Assembly (NCBI GenBank): GCA_030849805.1
Contig: JASANZ010001910.1
Location: 1-24,102, forward strand
Direction: 5' to 3'
DNA length: 24,102 bases
Origin: Sergeia podlipaevii
Lineage: Eukaryota; Euglenozoa; Kinetoplastea; Trypanosomatida; Trypanosomatidae
The notes below the pieces were generated by a model. That model searched no databases, was not told where the DNA came from, and saw nothing but the letters and a program-made list of their open reading frames with translations. Both the position numbers and the translations under genes were made by a program. Below are positions 20,606-24,102 of the stretch, one piece after another. Every line of letters starts with the position of its first letter. Position 1 is the stretch's first letter.

Positions 20606-20640
20606 AGCTTTATTAGAGGAGGGGGAGATATATCACAAGA

Positions 20641-21597
20641 ATGGCCTTCAGCACCCACGCCATCCCCGAGGGAATACCTGCTGGTATGCCGCAACAACAA
20701 GAAAATCCCTTCTATGCTGACCCTGCGGCACAAAACATAATGCTTCAGGCTGGTCTCAACTATGGCCAAACGCTGCTGCAGCACGGTATTCACCAAGGAC
20801 AGCAAGGTATGATGCAGCAGTACATGCCTTTTATGACGAGCCTTCGGTCTTATTTCTGCGTGGACAACACTTATGTGCGGCGGAAGTTAGGGATTCTTTT
20901 CTTTCCCTTTACACGCAAGTTCAGCAAACCTTCCACGCTGGACACGGCAGGGCAGGACGATAACACCAACTATCAGAGTTCTGTCTTTGGAAGTCCTACG
21001 GTGCACATTGGATCTCCCAACTCAGCGATGCCCTACGCGTTTGCACCTCCCACTGGTGGCATCGCCACCAGTAACAAGAGTGCCACTGTACCCCTTCCTA
21101 TCAACGATCCATTTGCTTTTGATCTTTACATTCCGTTGATGAGCTCCATCACATATGTGATTGTATCCGCGTATGTGATGGGTCTGCGTGCGCGCTCTTC
21201 CGTCTCGACTGAGTATCTGGTTACAACGGCCACGGCAGTGACGACGTGGGTGTTGATTGAAGCAGCTGCCATGAAATTGGCAGCGTATCTTCTTCGCGCA
21301 ATGCCTGGCATTGCTTTTCTTACTGCCGTCTCACTGGGAGGATACAAGTATGCTCTCATCTGTGCTGCCGTGCTACTTAGGCGGTTGCTCTACACCGATA
21401 CCTGGTTGGCTTATTTTGCCTCATTAGTGATGTACGTCGTTCTTGCGGGCTCCTTTTTTGCGATCAAAAGCGTGACGGCGCTTCACGTTCGCGACGATGG
21501 GCGTGTACCACCGCGAGCACGTTTATTTAGCTATCTAGTAGCCGCCCTGCAGCTGCCCATCACACTTTGGATGTGTGCGAGGCCATTCTACTATTAG
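20641..21597 (+). CDS. YIF1: Yif1-family ER-Golgi membrane trafficking protein
   Basis: Yif1 works with Yip1-type proteins in COPII vesicle traffic between the endoplasmic reticulum and Golgi, and binds Rab/Ypt GTPases. The 318-residue protein has the family's cytosolic N-terminus with AGLNYGQTLLQHG and the signature YFCVDNTYVRRKLGILFFPF (about 71-90). The conserved DLYIP (161-165) opens the membrane part, and GYKY (234-237) lies in the third span. Five hydrophobic segments are visible at about 162-182, 192-216, 222-246, 254-276 and 295-313, matching the family topology. The linker between the signature and DLYIP (about 91-160) is longer than in animals and rich in Ser/Pro/Gly/Asn. There is no signal peptide, as expected. 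The ATG at 20641 follows a plausible short leader. Confidence 0.93.
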   Translation: MAFSTHAIPEGIPAGMPQQQENPFYADPAAQNIMLQAGLNYGQTLLQHGIHQGQQGMMQQYMPFMTSLRSYFCVDNTYVRRKLGILFFPFTRKFSKPSTLDTAGQDDNTNYQSSVFGSPTVHIGSPNSAMPYAFAPPTGGIATSNKSATVPLPINDPFAFDLYIPLMSSITYVIVSAYVMGLRARSSVSTEYLVTTATAVTTWVLIEAAAMKLAAYLLRAMPGIAFLTAVSLGGYKYALICAAVLLRRLLYTDTWLAYFASLVMYVVLAGSFFAIKSVTALHVRDDGRVPPRARLFSYLVAALQLPITLWMCARPFYY

Positions 21598-22016
21598 TCC
21601 GCATCAAAAAAAAAAAAAAGGTATGCGTGCGTGCCACTCAAAAAGAAAAAAAAGGATACTTGGTGTGATTACCAGCATAATGTTCTTGTTTGTATTGCAT
21701 TTTTTTAAAGAAAGAAAATGAAGATGTGGACCATCTGTCGATGTAGTAGATTTTCTTGTGCTGTTCTGTCTTTTCTGTTCTTTCTGTCTGTGTGTTTGTT
21801 TTTTCATCTCCGTCCTTGTGCTCTCCCTCTCTCTCTGTCTTACCTTTGCTTTACTCTCACCCTCGCCATTCCTCCAACACATATACACACGCACACAAAC
21901 TGTTGTAGCGGCCTTTCTTTACTACCATTGTTTCCATACGTTTGTTTGTTATCTCTCTAGAGGCTTAGAAAACACACGACCACGACGGCATTGGAGAACA
22001 AGAAGCGGGAAAGGAA
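21598..22016. other. Intergenic spacer between YIF1 and PRP38 genes
   Basis: About 420 bases with a poly-A run just after the stop, then increasingly pyrimidine-rich sequence with CT and CA runs. The frame visible in it encodes only the translation of the pyrimidine tract. No gene is supported. Confidence 0.7.
21905..21960 (+). promoter_or_regulatory. Candidate trans-splice acceptor for PRP38
   Basis: A pyrimidine-rich tract ends in TATCTCTCTAG with AG at 21959-21960. This leaves a leader of 56 bases before the ATG at 22017. It is the best acceptor pattern in this spacer. Confidence 0.55.
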
Positions 22017-22757
22017 ATGGCTTCTCTTTCCTCCTCGTGGAATCTCAAAGGTCGCAGCGCTATCAATGCACTCGACCCCGCGACCCGATATCACATTCAT
22101 CACTCACACATGATGACCCGCTGCGCCAATAAGCCTTTGATGTGGGTTCTAGAGGAGCTCACCGAGGTCAACGCGGTGGCGGGGCTTTCGGGCCCTTTGA
22201 AGCGCGTAGAATATTTTGCTTGTCTCGTGGCACGACTACTGCAGATATTGCCTGAACCTGCGATTGTACTTACAATGCTGCGGCAGGACATCCACAAATA
22301 CATGCGAGTCGCAGCAATGGTAATTGTGCGGCTTATCGGTTCAAGCGCGATGCAGCGCGAAGCAATGGTAATTGGGTGGGATGACTACAGAAAGGTACGT
22401 GTGTATGGCGATGAAGAGGAACCCTGTGGGGAATCAGAGAGTGTGGCGGGGGTGATGGGGGGGAAACGGTCCCGTGAAGGAACCACTGTTACTGCCATCG
22501 CGGCGACGGTGGGGGTGGCTGGTTCCTCGGAAGGGAACAACCAAGGATTTGATCAGCCGGTCAACGTAATTCCCGCTCACTACTTTATTCTCCGCATGGA
22601 TGAGGTGACCGATCGTCTATTTGGAATCTCGCTTTCTCACGACAACACCTCTGGCACAAAGTCAGGTCGCGGCAGTAGCGAGGCACCGCGTTCGTTCTTT
22701 GCGATTCCCCTGCCACCTCTGATACTAAAACTAATTGATTGCAATATTGCATTATGA
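22017..22757 (+). CDS. PRP38: Prp38-family pre-mRNA splicing factor
   Basis: Prp38 is a component of the spliceosomal B complex needed for activation. In trypanosomatids spliceosomal proteins chiefly support trans-splicing. The 246-residue protein aligns by eye with the PRP38 domain: the LEELTEVNAVAGLSGP segment near the start, FACLVARLLQILPE, the RQDIHKYMRVAAMVIVRLIG helix (human has NEDFKYVRMLGALYMRLTG at this place) and DDYRKVRV (about 122-129). A Gly/Ser/Ala-rich insert (about 130-175) follows, and then RMDEVTDRLF and the FAIPLPPLI tail, equivalent to the family's MDEFIDELL and ILPRL elements. There is no RS-rich tail, unlike the animal PRP38B form. The ATG at 22017 suits the predicted acceptor. 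An exact 14-base direct repeat lies inside the gene (about 22315 and 22361). Confidence 0.9.
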   Translation: MASLSSSWNLKGRSAINALDPATRYHIHHSHMMTRCANKPLMWVLEELTEVNAVAGLSGPLKRVEYFACLVARLLQILPEPAIVLTMLRQDIHKYMRVAAMVIVRLIGSSAMQREAMVIGWDDYRKVRVYGDEEEPCGESESVAGVMGGKRSREGTTVTAIAATVGVAGSSEGNNQGFDQPVNVIPAHYFILRMDEVTDRLFGISLSHDNTSGTKSGRGSSEAPRSFFAIPLPPLILKLIDCNIAL

Positions 22758-23103
22758 CCAAAAAGAAAAATATTTACTTATTGTCAAAGGAGAGATCTAA
22801 GTGGAGATAGATTGATTCCTACGCTATTGGCGTTACTGTTATTGCTGCTGTTGTTTCCCACCTCTCCTATGCGCGCAAAGCGATGTATCGATTAACGCAT
22901 AGATTATAACCCAGCTACATCTCTCAAAATTCAATATTAATGTATCCTGATTCTTGTTTGCCTGGTATTCTGACAATATCTGTAGCCAAATATCTTTCAG
23001 GGAGTGTATTGCTCACAAAGGCAAAAGAAAACACAAACAAAAAAAAAAGATATATCAACATAAATAGCAAAAGCAAACGTAAAAGAAGTCTGCAGAGGTG
23101 CAC
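22758..23103. other. Intergenic spacer upstream of the last gene
   Basis: About 350 AT-rich bases. The only notable elements are moderate pyrimidine tracts and an A-rich leader from about 23025. No gene is seen. Confidence 0.7.
22945..23000 (+). promoter_or_regulatory. Candidate trans-splice acceptor for the last membrane protein gene
   Basis: T-rich sequence is followed by AG at 22984-22985 and, after TATCTTTC, AG at 22999-23000. The second choice gives a leader of 103 bases to ATG 23104. An A-rich, ATG-poor leader follows, as is usual for trypanosomatid 5' UTRs. Confidence 0.4.
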
Positions 23104-23901
23104 ATGAACACGCTAGACGTGGATCAGCAATGGGAGCTGCTTCAGCAGCAGCAAAGGCAGAACGGCGATGAGCTACCGAAGGAGAGCTTTATGCAGATGA
23201 GGTTCTACGTGGCAGTCATGCACGTCGCCGCACCAGTGCTCATTCTCTCGCTCGTCGCAGCGATTTTTATGCTTTTCCCCCCGATTATTTCAAAGAAGTT
23301 CTACGAAAAAGCAGCAAATCACATACGATGTGCTAGAGCAGGGCTGCTGTCTGCATCCTTGGACCCGTGGGGCTTCTCCGCGTTGATGACACTGTGGATC
23401 TGCATCATCGGCATCAACACAGTCCTTTCCGTTATGAAAGTGGCGGCGAGGGAGCCAGTCCCGACGGTGCTAGGCGAAAGGCTAGTGATGGATATGGGCG
23501 TCAAGGAGTGGCTCCTAACACAGCCGGTGCTTTTTTTTCTCTTGGAACTTTTCGGGGCTGTGTCGATATGGGTATACATGCTTTTTATGGGAGGCAAATT
23601 TGCCATCGGCGCTCTCGTCTCACTGATACCATTCTTCCCTAGTTTTTACCAATCCCTTGTGCTTCAGGGTGACGAGCCGGATCGCCTGCCACTATGGGTG
23701 ACACACTTCGTTTTTCTTGGCAGTCTGCTCCTGGTTTCTGCATTTGCCACTCCATGGATCAAGAATGAGATCAACGCTGCGAAGGATCAACTACAACGTC
23801 ACACCACGAATGCCCTGTATCGCGACCGCCCCGAAGTTGCTGAACTTCGCGCGCGCATGAAGCAACTGGAGGCCTTACAGCGAACGAACAAGAGCAAGTA
23901 A
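23104..23901 (+). CDS. Multi-pass membrane protein of unknown function with C-terminal coiled coil
   Basis: I do not recognise the family. The 265-residue protein has a Gln-rich hydrophilic N-terminus, then hydrophobic segments at about 36-62, 91-113, 141-162, 163-184 and 196-218, so four or five membrane spans. A charged helical tail (about 220-265, heptad-like, rich in Lys, Arg, Glu and Gln) may form a coiled coil. No cleavable signal peptide is apparent because about 33 polar residues precede the first span. Motifs that may help a search are SLDPWGFSALMTLW and IPFFPSFYQSL. The start is ATG 23104: an in-frame TAA at 23080 lies upstream and the GTG at 23098 is not a credible eukaryotic start. 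Organelle and role cannot be told; an ER or endomembrane location is only a guess. Confidence 0.85.
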   Translation: MNTLDVDQQWELLQQQQRQNGDELPKESFMQMRFYVAVMHVAAPVLILSLVAAIFMLFPPIISKKFYEKAANHIRCARAGLLSASLDPWGFSALMTLWICIIGINTVLSVMKVAAREPVPTVLGERLVMDMGVKEWLLTQPVLFFLLELFGAVSIWVYMLFMGGKFAIGALVSLIPFFPSFYQSLVLQGDEPDRLPLWVTHFVFLGSLLLVSAFATPWIKNEINAAKDQLQRHTTNALYRDRPEVAELRARMKQLEALQRTNKSK

Positions 23902-24102
23902 ATGGCGCTGGTGTCACACAAGGAGGTGCAGCGTCTCTTGTAAGGAAAGCAAATTGAATGTTTTATTTTTATCACTGTTTTTTTATACTATCATTAACAC
24001 AAGAATAATACAGGAAAACATTAATATCGATGCACAGCTCTCTCCCCGCATACCTTTGTTGTTGTCACCCTCATTGATACCACCACAACGCATTCTTTCC
24101 CT
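23902..24102. other. 3' flank of last gene, ending in a possible pyrimidine tract
   Basis: This stretch follows the TAA stop and has T- and A-rich sequence. From about 24035 the sequence becomes C/T-rich, with few purines, up to the window edge. This would suit the polypyrimidine tract of a further downstream gene, which is outside the window. Confidence 0.5.

Larger units (their letters stand above)
19829..20640. other. Intergenic spacer between zuotin and YIF1 genes
   Basis: The stretch of about 810 bases begins with an AT microsatellite and then carries many T runs and ATT repeats. No coding sequence or structural RNA is supported. It should hold the 3' UTR of the zuotin mRNA and the short leader of YIF1. 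Confidence 0.7.

Noticed and set aside
23098..23100. GTG as start of the last membrane protein
   Set aside because: Nuclear genes of these eukaryotes start with ATG; the ATG at 23104 follows two codons later.
1..24102. CRISPR array, bacterial operon or phage island
   Set aside because: No regularly spaced repeats, no ribosome-binding sites and gene content that is wholly eukaryotic.

Overview
The window looks like nuclear DNA of a trypanosomatid protist (Kinetoplastea). All six genes lie on the + strand, none needs an intron, and each coding block is moderately GC-rich. The blocks are separated by AT-rich spacers full of pyrimidine tracts, microsatellites and homopolymers. This is the layout of a polycistronic unit whose transcripts are matured by spliced-leader trans-splicing. 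The genus cannot be fixed from the sequence. The lower GC compared with Leishmania and the AT-rich spacers would suit a monoxenous lineage, but that is a weak inference.

Layout: (1) 39-3653, a 1204-residue low-complexity, highly charged protein of unknown function, possibly extending off the left edge. (2) 3654-6677, a 3-kb spacer rich in simple repeats, with several candidate trans-splice acceptors. (3) 6678-16327, a very large TOR-family PIKK kinase (about 3215 residues), split into two frames only at a single ambiguous base (N, 11225). (4) 17957-19828, a zuotin/DNAJC2 (MPP11) ortholog with J domain, zuotin region and two SANT repeats. (5) 20641-21597, Yif1, a five-pass ER-Golgi protein. 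(6) 22017-22757, a compact Prp38-family splicing factor. (7) 23104-23901, an unrecognised multi-pass membrane protein. The last 200 bases appear to be the 3' flank of that gene and the start of a pyrimidine tract for a further gene.

The recognised genes serve separate housekeeping roles: growth signalling, ribosome-associated folding, vesicle traffic and splicing. Co-transcription in such genomes does not imply joint function, so no pathway is claimed from adjacency. The points most worth checking are the TOR paralog, with a degenerate FRB region but intact catalytic residues, several low-complexity insertions and a splice acceptor abutting its ATG, and the first protein, with three lysine-flanked hydrophobic modules and a Tyr/acidic tract. 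I found no mobile element, CRISPR array, tRNA, rRNA or recognisable new multi-gene system.
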